A DNA stretch of 12,311 nucleotides from Bacteroidota bacterium (GCA_020438185.1 JAGQVC010000018.1:1-12311), one strand, 5' to 3'; shown: positions 1-7,646, counted from the stretch's first letter. Made by a program: numbers and translations. Notes: generated from the letters alone by a model not told the origin.

Positions 1-1411
1 ATTCAGCAGAATTTTTAACACTACTCTTGTTACTTCCGGCGCCGACAGCACCTTTACACCGGATGCTGTTATGCGAACTGCTGAAGAGATGACTCGAATC
101 CCCGTTGCTTCTCAGGGTTTCACTTTTGAAGGTTTACTAAGAGGCCTTTTGGGAATGATCGTAGTCATTGGTATTGCGTATTTATTCAGCAGCAACAGGA
201 AAGCAATTTCATGGAAGGTTGTTGGGATAGGCTTGGGAATGCAGGCGTTTCTCGCAATCGGAGTTCTTAAAATTGGATTTATCCAGTCTTTTTTCGAGCT
301 AATTGGCTCTATGTTCATTAAGGTATTGAACTTCACTTCAGATGGCAGTAAATTCCTTTTCGGAGGTCTTATGGATGTTGATTCATTCGGATTTATTTTC
401 GCTTTGCAGGTTTTACCTACAATCATTTTCTTTTCTGCATTAACCAGCGTTTTGTTCTACCTGGGTATTATTCAGAAAGTGGTTTATGCACTTGCCTGGG
501 TAATGACGAAAGCCTTGCATTTGTCAGGAGCTGAGTCACTTGCAGTTGCAGGCAATATCTTTCTTGGACAAACTGAGTCTCCACTCATGATCAAAGCCTA
601 TCTCGAAAAAATGACCAAATCAGAATTATTACTGGTTATGATTGGAGGAATGGCGACTCTGGCAGGGGGAGTTCTTGCAGCGTATATTAGTTTTTTGGGC
701 GGGAATGACCCTGTGGCCAGATTACTTTTTGCAAAGCATTTGTTGGCAGCTTCTGTAATGGCTGCGCCGGGTGCTGTAGTGGTTGCTAAGATTTTACACC
801 CTCAAACTGAAGAAATAGACAGTAATATTGAAGTGACCAAAGAAAAAATCGGTGATAATTTTCTGGATGCCATGGCAAATGGAACTACCGAAGGAGTTAA
901 ACTGGCTGCTAATGTGGCAGCTATGTTACTTGTGTTTGTAGCTTTTATCGCCATGTTTAACTACGTAATTGGTAAGTTTGGAGAGGTTACGCACCTCAAC
1001 GCATGGCTATTCGATGTTACAAACGGGCAATATTCCAGCTTATCTCTGCAGGTTATTTTGGGTTATCTTTTTTCTCCTCTTATGTGGCTTATCGGCGTAT
1101 CCGCCGATGATATGGTGCTCGCAGGCAGGTTGCTTGGAGAAAAAGTTATTATGAGTGAATTTATTGCCTACATCAGTCTGGCTGATTTAAAAGCTGCTTC
1201 ATCTTTCGGGTTCGACAAAACAATTATCATGATGACATATGTTTTGTGTGGTTTTGCCAATTTCGCTTCAATAGGAATTCAGATTGGGGGCATTGGGTCT
1301 CTGGCGCCGTCAAAACGAGCAATACTTGCAAGATTCGGAATGAAAGCATTATTGGGAGGTACACTGGCTTCAATGCTTTCGGCCACTCTCGTGGGAATTA
1401 TCCTTGGTTAA
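1..1411 (+). CDS. nupC: CNT-family (NupC-like) nucleoside transporter, 5'-truncated by window edge
   Basis: Inner-membrane concentrative nucleoside transporter, which in this family couples nucleoside import to a Na+ or H+ gradient. The reading frame is open from the left edge (first full codon at 2) to a TAA at 1409-1411, so 469 residues are visible. An in-frame ATG at 71 is possible but has no ribosome binding site, and the 23 codons before it are open, so the true start probably lies outside the window. From about position 140 the protein is a series of hydrophobic segments. The family hallmark GNIFLGQTESPL is encoded near 550-585, where the Gln and the Glu-Ser-Pro belong to the nucleoside and ion site. 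A second hallmark, CGFANFASIGIQIGG, is encoded near 1247-1291. Some Bacteroidota members carry an N-terminal secreted, lipocalin-like extension, which would explain the soluble sequence before the first membrane segment. Substrate range and coupling ion cannot be read from sequence. The 3' end overlaps the convergent meaB by 14 nt. Confidence 0.9.
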   Translation, partial: FSRIFNTTLVTSGADSTFTPDAVMRTAEEMTRIPVASQGFTFEGLLRGLLGMIVVIGIAYLFSSNRKAISWKVVGIGLGMQAFLAIGVLKIGFIQSFFELIGSMFIKVLNFTSDGSKFLFGGLMDVDSFGFIFALQVLPTIIFFSALTSVLFYLGIIQKVVYALAWVMTKALHLSGAESLAVAGNIFLGQTESPLMIKAYLEKMTKSELLLVMIGGMATLAGGVLAAYISFLGGNDPVARLLFAKHLLAASVMAAPGAVVVAKILHPQTEEIDSNIEVTKEKIGDNFLDAMANGTTEGVKLAANVAAMLLVFVAFIAMFNYVIGKFGEVTHLNAWLFDVTNGQYSSLSLQVILGYLFSPLMWLIGVSADDMVLAGRLLGEKVIMSEFIAYISLADLKAASSFGFDKTIIMMTYVLCGFANFASIGIQIGGIGSLAPSKRAILARFGMKALLGGTLASMLSATLVGIILG

Positions 1412-2450
1412 TGTTTTCCCGATAAATTTTCATCGCAGTTGACGTTGCTTCGGATACTGAAATCAAGCCTTCCTTTACGTCTTCGGCGAGTTTTTCCATT
1501 GTGGAAGCTGGTACAGAATGTCTGAAATCGTTCAGCAAACGCTCTCTTATACTTTCTCTAAACCACCAAACTGCCTGACGCGCTCTGTTATCCTTGTAAT
1601 AGCCGCTAAGGTTAACCAATTCAAGGAATTCTGTAATCCATCTGTTAATCTCTGCTATTCCAGTACCTTCGGTAGATGAACAAATTCCGGCTCTTGGAAC
1701 CCAACCCGAATCGGTATGAGGAAACAAATGCAAGGAGCGCTGGATTTCCTGGCGTGCAGCTTTGGCCCTTCCCAAATTATCGCCATCTGCTTTATTAATC
1801 ACAACAATATCAGCCATCTCCATAATGCCTCGTTTTATTCCTTGAAGCTCATCCCCCGCCCCTGCTATTCCTAGAAGCATAAAAACATCTACCATCGAAC
1901 GGGCTGCTGTTTCACTTTGACCTACACCAACAGTTTCCACCAGAATGTACTCATACCCGGCTGCCTCACACAGAAAAATACATTCCCGGGTTCTTCTTGC
2001 AACTCCTCCGGCATTTCCGCTGTTGGGACTCGGTCTGATAAAAGCATTTGGGTCTGATGCCAATATGTTCATTCGTGTTTTATCGCCTAGAATACTTCCT
2101 CCTGCAACTTCTGAACTTGGGTCAATAGCAAGCACTGCCACCTTGAATCCCTGATTAATCAGAAATTTCCCGTAAGCTTCAATAAATGTACTTTTGCCCG
2201 CACCGGGAACACCCGATATTGCTATTCGAACTGATTTTCCTGAATGAGGCAATAATATCCTAAGGAGTTCCGCCGCAGCTGCTTCATCCTTCTCACTATT
2301 ACTTTCTACCAGGGTAATTGCCTGCGAAAGCGCCACTCTGTTGTTTGCAAGGACTTCCTTAGCCAGGCTTTCAGGATTCAATTTCTTTCTGCCTGTTGCT
2401 CTGATTTTATTCAGAATATCGTTTCTGTTAGCAGCTTTTTTCCCGGTCAT
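1398..2450 (-). CDS. meaB: Methylmalonyl-CoA mutase-associated GTPase MeaB (ArgK family)
   Basis: A 350-aa cytosolic P-loop GTPase of the G3E class. In this family it protects adenosylcobalamin-dependent methylmalonyl-CoA mutase and gates its cofactor loading, in the interconversion of succinyl-CoA and methylmalonyl-CoA. An N-terminal helical region is followed by the Walker A motif GVPGAGKS at residues 80-87, the DPSS motif at 110-113, the switch motif ETVGVGQSE at 172-180 and the guanine-specificity motif NKAD at 219-222. The C-terminal helical part (from about residue 290, with VWWFRESIRERLL) is the usual dimerisation arm. Length is typical of the family. The ATG lies 4 nt after the radC stop, so it is probably translated from the purL-radC-meaB transcript. 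No mutase subunit gene is in the window. The old name ArgK (arginine/ornithine transport kinase) is a historical misassignment. The 3' end overlaps the convergent transporter gene by 14 nt. Confidence 0.95.
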   Translation of the reverse strand: MTGKKAANRNDILNKIRATGRKKLNPESLAKEVLANNRVALSQAITLVESNSEKDEAAAAELLRILLPHSGKSVRIAISGVPGAGKSTFIEAYGKFLINQGFKVAVLAIDPSSEVAGGSILGDKTRMNILASDPNAFIRPSPNSGNAGGVARRTRECIFLCEAAGYEYILVETVGVGQSETAARSMVDVFMLLGIAGAGDELQGIKRGIMEMADIVVINKADGDNLGRAKAARQEIQRSLHLFPHTDSGWVPRAGICSSTEGTGIAEINRWITEFLELVNLSGYYKDNRARQAVWWFRESIRERLLNDFRHSVPASTMEKLAEDVKEGLISVSEATSTAMKIYRENINQG

Positions 2451-2454
2451 TATT

Positions 2455-3159
2455 TTATGTCAGCTGTCCGCTATCTGCAAAACTATGGTATCCGGATTCA
2501 GAAACAATAAGATGATCAATCAGCCTGATTTCTATTAATCTTGCTGCTTCAGAAATGCTTCGTGTAAGGCGGATATCCTGCTCGCTGGGATTTAGATTCC
2601 CCGAAGGATGATTGTGTAACACGGCCAGCGAAGTAGCTCCGGTCTCGAGCCCGAATTTTAAAATCATTCTAATATCGGCTACCGTCGACGAGATTCCTCC
2701 GGAGCCGATTCTTCTTGATTCAAGAACTTTATTGGCCTGGTTCAAAGCAACTACCCAAAACTCTTCATGTCTTAAATCAGACAGTCTGGGACCAAATAAC
2801 TCATACAAGTCAGAAGAACTGGTTACTTTTCTCCGCATAAGAGGCGCTGCCTCCTGTCGGCGTCGACCTAACTCCAACGCAGCGGTTATGCATATAGCTT
2901 TAGCGGGCCCAATCCCCGGTATTCGCTGCAATTCAGATACATTAAGCTTTCCTAGCTCTACCAGGTTGTTGTTAACACTGTGTAGAAGGCGTCTGGCAAG
3001 TTCTACTGCACTTTCTCTTCTTGTCCCGGAACCAATAATTATAGCAAGTAATTCAGCTTCGCTGAGATGAGCACGGCCAAGATTACATAACTTTTCACGA
3101 GGACGATCACTCTCATTCCATTCCCTGATTGGCCGGTATGTATTCTCGTCAATGCGCAT
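2455..3159 (-). CDS. radC: RadC family JAB/MPN-domain protein
   Basis: A 234-aa RadC-family protein. The N-terminal part (residues 15-105) starts with the typical WNESDRPREKL segment and contains a helix-hairpin-helix, RIPGIGPAKA at 79-88, of the kind that contacts DNA. The C-terminal JAB/MPN metalloprotease-like domain (about 110-234) has the intact zinc motif HNHPSGNLNPSEQD at 182-195, which fits HxH-x7-S-x2-D with H182, H184, S192 and D195. Length is normal. The family name comes from an E. coli repair phenotype later traced to another gene, so the true role is unsettled; roles in DNA processing or transformation have been proposed for some members. The start codon lies inside the last 11 nt of purL, and meaB begins 4 nt after its stop, which suggests translational coupling in one transcript. 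No promoter of its own is visible. Confidence 0.95.
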   Translation of the reverse strand: MRIDENTYRPIREWNESDRPREKLCNLGRAHLSEAELLAIIIGSGTRRESAVELARRLLHSVNNNLVELGKLNVSELQRIPGIGPAKAICITAALELGRRRQEAAPLMRRKVTSSSDLYELFGPRLSDLRHEEFWVVALNQANKVLESRRIGSGGISSTVADIRMILKFGLETGATSLAVLHNHPSGNLNPSEQDIRLTRSISEAARLIEIRLIDHLIVSESGYHSFADSGQLT

Positions 3160-5392
3160 CCATGTATCGGCTTAAGCCTGTTTGCCATTCTTGCACAAAA
3201 GATGAAAGCGGTCCCCATGGCTCTTCATCTACAACGATTTCTTCCGGAATTACCATGCCTAAAAATGAGAACGGAACTTCGGTTAAAGCCAGATACTCTA
3301 CAAATTGTTCTTGATTGGGGGCATCAATACTAACAACGATTCTTCCCTGAGATTCTCCGAATAAAAATGCATCTCTTCGTATATGTTCATCGGTTCCTAT
3401 TGAAAATCCAAGCTTATTCACCATGGCAGATTCCACCAAATTGGTAAACAACCCGCCATCCGAAACGTCATGAGCTGATAAAATCATATCATTCCCGATG
3501 AGATTCATAACTAGTTCGTGAACAGCTTTTTCCCTTTCCTGATTGAAATAAGGTGCTGAACTTTTCTTGTTTTTATGCCATTTAACAAGGTATTCAGACG
3601 ATGCGATATCGTTAACCGAATCTCCCAATAAATAAATAAGGTCACCTGCAGCCCTGAATCCTAGGCCCATCACCTTATGTTTGTCGTCAAGCAATCCCAG
3701 CATCCCAATAGTTGGCGTCGGAAATACGGGAACAGGTACATCCTTTCCTTTTGCAGTTTGGTTGTAAAAACTCACATTCCCGCCGGTAACAGGGGTCCCC
3801 AATGCAGAGCATCCTGCGCCCATACCTTTTATAGCCTGAACGAATTGCCAATAAACTTCAGGGTTATATGGATTTCCAAAGTTCAGGCAATTGGTAATTG
3901 CCAAAGGACGCGCTCCCGAACAAATCAGGTTGCGTGCGGCTTCATTCACTGCTATACATGCACCTGTAAACGGATCAGCATGAACATACCTGGCATTGCA
4001 GTCAACAGTTAAAGCGATAGCCTTTCCACTCTCCTTTATATTAACAATGGCTGCATCCGAAGGCAGATTGGTGCTCATATTCTTTGTTCCCACCATTGAG
4101 TCATATTGCCTTGTCACCCATTTCTTCGAGGCTAGATTCGGATCCGAAAGAAGAAACTTTCCAACTTCATCCAAACGCTCAGGCTCTGGTACCTGAGCAA
4201 TGTCGAATAGCTTGTATTCGCTATAATAGGATGGTTCTTTAAATTCTCTGTCATAAACCGGCGCCCCACCTCCAAGAACAAGATCATCAGCAGGTACATC
4301 AGCTTCAAGTTCCCCATTCATATAATACTTCAAACGACCGTCTCCTGTTACCTTTCCGATTACAGCATAATGCAAATCCCATTTACTGAATACCGCTTCA
4401 ACTTCGTCTTCACGGCCTTTTTCAACAACCATGAGCATCCGCTCCTGTGATTCGGAAAGAAGTATTTCCCAACCATGCATTCCTTGCTGGCGGGTTGGAA
4501 CCTTATCAAGCCAAATCTCCATTCCATGTTCTCCTTTTGCCGACATCTCGGATGTGGAACAGGTGATACCGGCAGCTCCCATATCCTGCATTCCAATGAT
4601 TGCTCCGGTCTGGATGACTTCAAGCGTAGCTTCAAGAAGTAATTTCTCCTGAAAAGGATCGCCCACCTGAACGGCTGGTAAATCCTTGGCAGATTCTTCC
4701 GTGAGGTCTCCTGATGCAAAAGTTGCCCCGTGAATACCATCTTTACCTGTAGATGAACCTACAATATAAACCGGATTATCTACTCCGTAAGAAATCGCCG
4801 AAGCCGTTTCACCAACTTTAACGATGCCGGCCGACATCGCATTCACCAGCGGATTCTCATTGTAAACTTCATCAAAAAAGACTTCTCCTGCAACCACAGG
4901 AACTCCAAACGCATTTCCGTAATCACCTATCCCTTTCACAACCCCACGAAGCAGCCAGCGAGTCCTGTCCAGTTTAATATCTCCGAATCGCAAAGAATTA
5001 AGTTGGGCAACCGGCCTGGCCCCCATTGTAAAAATATCCCGGTTAATACCGCCAACACCGGTTGCTGCGCCCTGATATGGCTCCAGTGCCGAAGGATGAT
5101 TATGTGACTCGATTTTAAATGCACAGGCAAGCCCGTCACCAATATCAACAAGTCCGGCATTTTCCTCACCCGCCTTTGCTAAAAGGGAATCTCCTTCCCG
5201 GGGCAATGTTTTAAGCCATTTGATGGAATTTTTATAAGAGCAGTGCTCACTCCACATCACCGAGAATATGCTGAGTTCAGTAAAATTGGGAGTTCTTCCC
5301 AGAATGGAGCAGATGCGCTCAAATTCTTCGGGTAATAAACCAAGTTTGGATGCAGTTCCCTGATCGGTTAAATTCTCTGTAGTTGCTGACAT
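3149..5392 (-). CDS. purL: Phosphoribosylformylglycinamidine synthase, small-form PurL
   Basis: Catalyses the fourth step of de novo purine synthesis, the ATP-dependent conversion of FGAR to FGAM with ammonia delivered from glutamine. At 747 aa this is the small form, which lacks the fused glutaminase domain of the roughly 1300-aa E. coli enzyme and normally works in a complex with PurS and PurQ; neither gene is in the window. Visible signatures are MWSEHCSYK at 46-54 (containing the conserved His50), KIESHNHPS at 93-101, and the glycine-rich GAATGVGGINRDIF from 108. The second AIRS-like half contains TGGNVSFYN and AHDVSDGGL. Both ATP-grasp-unrelated PurM-like halves are present and unbroken. 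The ATG at 5392 follows a candidate TAGGTTTG -7 box. purB lies upstream on the same strand, so two purine genes are adjacent though probably separated by a terminator. The 3' end overlaps radC by 11 nt. Confidence 0.97.
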   Translation of the reverse strand: MSATTENLTDQGTASKLGLLPEEFERICSILGRTPNFTELSIFSVMWSEHCSYKNSIKWLKTLPREGDSLLAKAGEENAGLVDIGDGLACAFKIESHNHPSALEPYQGAATGVGGINRDIFTMGARPVAQLNSLRFGDIKLDRTRWLLRGVVKGIGDYGNAFGVPVVAGEVFFDEVYNENPLVNAMSAGIVKVGETASAISYGVDNPVYIVGSSTGKDGIHGATFASGDLTEESAKDLPAVQVGDPFQEKLLLEATLEVIQTGAIIGMQDMGAAGITCSTSEMSAKGEHGMEIWLDKVPTRQQGMHGWEILLSESQERMLMVVEKGREDEVEAVFSKWDLHYAVIGKVTGDGRLKYYMNGELEADVPADDLVLGGGAPVYDREFKEPSYYSEYKLFDIAQVPEPERLDEVGKFLLSDPNLASKKWVTRQYDSMVGTKNMSTNLPSDAAIVNIKESGKAIALTVDCNARYVHADPFTGACIAVNEAARNLICSGARPLAITNCLNFGNPYNPEVYWQFVQAIKGMGAGCSALGTPVTGGNVSFYNQTAKGKDVPVPVFPTPTIGMLGLLDDKHKVMGLGFRAAGDLIYLLGDSVNDIASSEYLVKWHKNKKSSAPYFNQEREKAVHELVMNLIGNDMILSAHDVSDGGLFTNLVESAMVNKLGFSIGTDEHIRRDAFLFGESQGRIVVSIDAPNQEQFVEYLALTEVPFSFLGMVIPEEIVVDEEPWGPLSSFVQEWQTGLSRYMDAH

Positions 5393-5408
5393 GATTGAAA
5401 AGTGTATG

Positions 5409-5416
5409 CAAACCTA
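5409..5416 (-). promoter_or_regulatory. Candidate Bacteroidota -7 promoter box for purL
   Basis: On the minus strand this reads TAGGTTTG, an exact match to the Bacteroidota -7 consensus TAnnTTTG, 16 nt before the purL ATG. I see no TTG/TTTG -33 element at 17-23 nt spacing, so the call rests on one short motif plus its position just behind the purB terminator. The same octamer lies before sucD. Confidence 0.4.
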
Positions 5417-5470
5417 CAAAAACAATCGCCTGAGGAGACCTTGGGAAAAGTTTAAGTTTGAACAGTGCTG

Positions 5471-5505
5471 TTAATAAAAATGGTCACAACAAGTAGTCGC
5501 AACCA
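5471..5505 (-). terminator. Candidate intrinsic terminator downstream of purB
   Basis: Read on the minus strand, arms TGGTTGCGAC (5505-5496) and GTTGTGACCA (5490-5481) pair over 10 bp, three of them G-U wobbles, around a 5-nt loop. They are followed by TTTTTATTAA. It begins about 15 nt after the purB stop, the expected place. The wobble pairs make the stem weaker than the sucD terminator, so read-through into purL is possible. Confidence 0.55.
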
Positions 5506-5519
5506 CCGGATTGCAGCTT

Positions 5520-6875
5520 TTACATTTCAAAACTGTATCCTGTATAGTTTTCAGGTTTCACCTGATGAAGTTCCAGTCGAAGTGTGTCTGAAATATCCAG
5601 CGAATCAATAAAACTACGAATATCTTCCATAGAAAGCGATCCTTTCCCTCTGGTAAAAGCCTTTAAGGCTTCGTAAGGTTGAGGATAAGATTCACGCCGC
5701 AAAATGGTTTGAATCGCCTCTGCTACTACCGAAGCATGTTTGTCCAAATCCACCCTGATTGCCTCTTCGTTAAGATTCAGCTTATTTAAACCTTTTGTGA
5801 TTGACTTAAGCGAAATAAGCATATGAGCCAATGGAACACCAATATTTCTTAAAACGGTCGAGTCGGTTAAGTCTCGTTGCATTCGGCTAATTGGTAACTT
5901 CACTGCAAAATGTTCCATGATTGCAATTGCCACACCCAGATTACCTTCGGCGTTTTCGAAATCAATCGGGTTCACCTTATGTGGCATCGCAGAGCTGCCT
6001 GTTTCGCCTTCAACCACCTTTTGTCTGAAATATTCAATGGAAATATAGCTCCAGATATCACGACTTAAATCAATCAGAATGGTGCTGACTCTTATCATAT
6101 TATGAAAAAATGCAGCTAGCTGATCGTAATGCTCTATCTGGGTGGTTGTTTTACTTCTATGCAATCCAAGCGAAGCTACAAAGTCGTTGGCGAATGCCAC
6201 CCAGTTTGTTTGGGGGAATGCAACCCGGTGTGCATTCAGATTTCCTGTGGCACCTCCAAACTTGGCTGCCCATACAGTACTTTCAGCTAAATTCATCTGG
6301 ATCTCAAGCCTCTCACAAAAAACCCGTATTTCTTTTCCAATGGAAGTAGGTGATGCAGGTTGTCCATGGGTGCGGGCAAGCATAGGCACTTTTTGCCATT
6401 CATCTGCGAGTTGATTCAATCTGAATATAACCTGATCAATTGCCGGTTTTATTACAAGCTGGTAACCTTCCTTCAGGGAAAGTGGAATTGCAGTGTTATT
6501 TATGTCCTGTGAGGTTAATCCGAAGTGCACATATTCTTTCTCCAGTTCAGGAAAGTGCTCTGAAAAAGCATCCTTGATGTAATATTCAACAGCTTTAATA
6601 TCATGGTTGGTTTGCTTTTCAAGCGATTTAACTTTTAATGCCTCAGATAGACTAAAATCAACATACAAATTCCGGAGTCCTTCACATTGACTGACACTCA
6701 GCGGTTGGAGTTTGCCTGCTCCCGAAGCACATAGCGCAATAAAATATTCTATTTCCACTTTAATTCGGTATTTGAACAAAGCCAATTCAGAAAAGTAATT
6801 GCCAAGTTCAAGTGTTTGTCCGGCATATCTGCCGTCGACAGGAGAAATAGATTCCAATGGAGAGCGCTGATTCAT
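5520..6875 (-). CDS. purB: Adenylosuccinate lyase
   Basis: Cytosolic lyase of the fumarase/aspartase superfamily, active as a homotetramer. It releases fumarate from SAICAR in the main purine pathway and from adenylosuccinate in the AMP branch. The chosen ATG gives 451 aa, close to the E. coli enzyme. It opens with the typical SPVDGRY at residues 11-17. Further signatures are NHDIKAVEY from 90, TSQD at 121-124, THGQPASPT at 169-177 and the superfamily signature loop GSSAMPHKVNP at 293-303, which carries the catalytic serine. A GTG two codons upstream (6881) is in frame, but it sits inside the presumed -7 box and adds nothing conserved, so ATG at 6875 is preferred. The next gene, purL, is on the same strand 127 nt away. 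A hairpin-plus-T-run lies between the upstream secreted-protein gene and this start. Confidence 0.97.
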   Translation of the reverse strand: MNQRSPLESISPVDGRYAGQTLELGNYFSELALFKYRIKVEIEYFIALCASGAGKLQPLSVSQCEGLRNLYVDFSLSEALKVKSLEKQTNHDIKAVEYYIKDAFSEHFPELEKEYVHFGLTSQDINNTAIPLSLKEGYQLVIKPAIDQVIFRLNQLADEWQKVPMLARTHGQPASPTSIGKEIRVFCERLEIQMNLAESTVWAAKFGGATGNLNAHRVAFPQTNWVAFANDFVASLGLHRSKTTTQIEHYDQLAAFFHNMIRVSTILIDLSRDIWSYISIEYFRQKVVEGETGSSAMPHKVNPIDFENAEGNLGVAIAIMEHFAVKLPISRMQRDLTDSTVLRNIGVPLAHMLISLKSITKGLNKLNLNEEAIRVDLDKHASVVAEAIQTILRRESYPQPYEALKAFTRGKGSLSMEDIRSFIDSLDISDTLRLELHQVKPENYTGYSFEM

Positions 6876-6880
6876 GCGCA

Positions 6881-6888
6881 CAAAAATA
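6881..6888 (-). promoter_or_regulatory. Candidate -7 promoter box for purB
   Basis: The minus strand reads TATTTTTG here, matching TAnnTTTG. It ends 5 nt before the purB ATG, so transcription would begin at or next to the start codon, giving a leaderless or nearly leaderless message. The element overlaps the T-run of a hairpin that could instead act as a terminator. No -33 element was found. Treat it as tentative. Confidence 0.3.
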
Positions 6889-6911
6889 ATCCGAATTATT
6901 TTTCCGGATTA
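6882..6911 (-). terminator. Possible terminator hairpin between the secreted-protein gene and purB
   Basis: Arms TAATCCG and CGGATTA (plus-strand 6887-6893 and 6905-6911) form a perfect 7-bp inverted repeat with an 11-nt AT-rich loop. On the minus strand the repeat is followed directly by TTTTT. It begins 26 nt after the stop of the 170-aa gene. The stem is short and AT-rich at its base and the loop is long, so termination may be weak. It also sits immediately in front of purB and could serve as an operator-like site instead. Confidence 0.4.
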
Positions 6912-6937
6912 ATTATTAACTAAGATTACAGGAAACC

Positions 6938-7450
6938 TTAACGCAACCGGGCCACCAGGTTCTTATCATTAATAGAAATCTCTCTGGTAGAAACAAATCT
7001 TCCGTCAAGTATAAGTGTGTAACGACCCGGACCTAGTGGAGACAAATCCAGTCTTACCAATTCGTGACTTGGGATAACATATGGAAAGCAAAGCACTTCA
7101 AAACCAAGTGGATTTATTACATGTACAGCTTTAACCTCCTGATCCGGATCAGCTTCCACATAGATAAGACCTTTCCGGTCAGCAATGGCATAAATCATTG
7201 TATAAGTCAAAGCTTCAGGCTCTACTGCTGCTTTGGTATCAGGTACATGACTAACCGAAGAAATAATATCCGGTGACTTGCTCTCTTCAAATTCAACCGG
7301 ATATACAGTACTCATGTACATGAGCTCATCATAATTTTCTGTTTTAACTTCAGCAGAATCTTGAATTCTTTGCGAATTATTCGGCGCTTCAGTTTGAGCG
7401 AAAGCTACTGCTGGCAGCAGCGGAAAGAGTATCGTTAGAACTTTATTCAT
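6938..7450 (-). CDS. Small secreted protein of unknown function with a T9SS-tail-like C-terminal domain
   Basis: I do not recognise this 170-aa protein as a named family. It begins with a clear Sec signal peptide: a positive start (MNK), a hydrophobic core at residues 4-17, and a likely signal-peptidase I site after AFA at 16-18. A low-complexity acidic and serine-rich stretch (19-80) follows and is probably disordered. Residues about 94-162 alternate hydrophobic and polar residues as in a small beta-sandwich. They include a VINPLGFEV segment and a later LDLSPLGPGRYTLIL segment, which resemble the strands of the type A Bacteroidota secretion (T9SS) sorting domain, with its usual 'LxxGxYxLxI' pattern. 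About ten residues (NDKNLVARLR) follow the last strand, slightly more than usual. It may be a T9SS cargo, or an unrelated periplasmic Ig-like protein. There is one Cys (121) and no lipobox. It lies upstream of purB on the same strand, separated by a possible hairpin. Confidence 0.8.
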   Translation of the reverse strand: MNKVLTILFPLLPAVAFAQTEAPNNSQRIQDSAEVKTENYDELMYMSTVYPVEFEESKSPDIISSVSHVPDTKAAVEPEALTYTMIYAIADRKGLIYVEADPDQEVKAVHVINPLGFEVLCFPYVIPSHELVRLDLSPLGPGRYTLILDGRFVSTREISINDKNLVARLR

Positions 7451-7596
7451 CGTTTATTTTCAACTAATAATGAGCTTAAAACATTCACAATTCTGATGAC
7501 TCCGAAAATAGACAATTGTTTATTTGAATTCTTCATTTTTCTGAATCAACGCAAAAATTGGAGTTTGCGGGCTTGCCTAAAACCATGCCACTGGAC

Positions 7597-7622
7597 AAAA
7601 AAAATCCCCCTGAATAGGGGGA
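7597..7622 (-). terminator. Intrinsic terminator of sucD
   Basis: On the minus strand, the arms TCCCCCT and AGGGGGA form a perfect 7-bp stem with a 4-nt loop, followed by eight consecutive T. It lies 25 nt after the sucD stop. This is the strongest terminator in the window and separates sucD from the secreted-protein gene downstream. Confidence 0.9.
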
Positions 7623-7646
7623 AATAATAATTCAAACACTATTTTC

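Noticed and set aside
2612..3070. 152-codon open frame antisense to radC
   Set aside because: Its content is the mirror of the conserved RadC frame, with no recognisable domain.
6876..6881. GTG start for purB two codons upstream
   Set aside because: ATG at 6875 is adjacent and adequate; the GTG lies within the candidate -7 box and adds no conserved residues.
7451..7596. Possible promoter (TATTTTCG-like) or small RNA in the AT-rich gap before the secreted-protein gene
   Set aside because: Only a 7-of-8 match to the -7 consensus, no -33 element and no stable fold seen by eye; nothing beyond the sucD terminator is supported in this gap.
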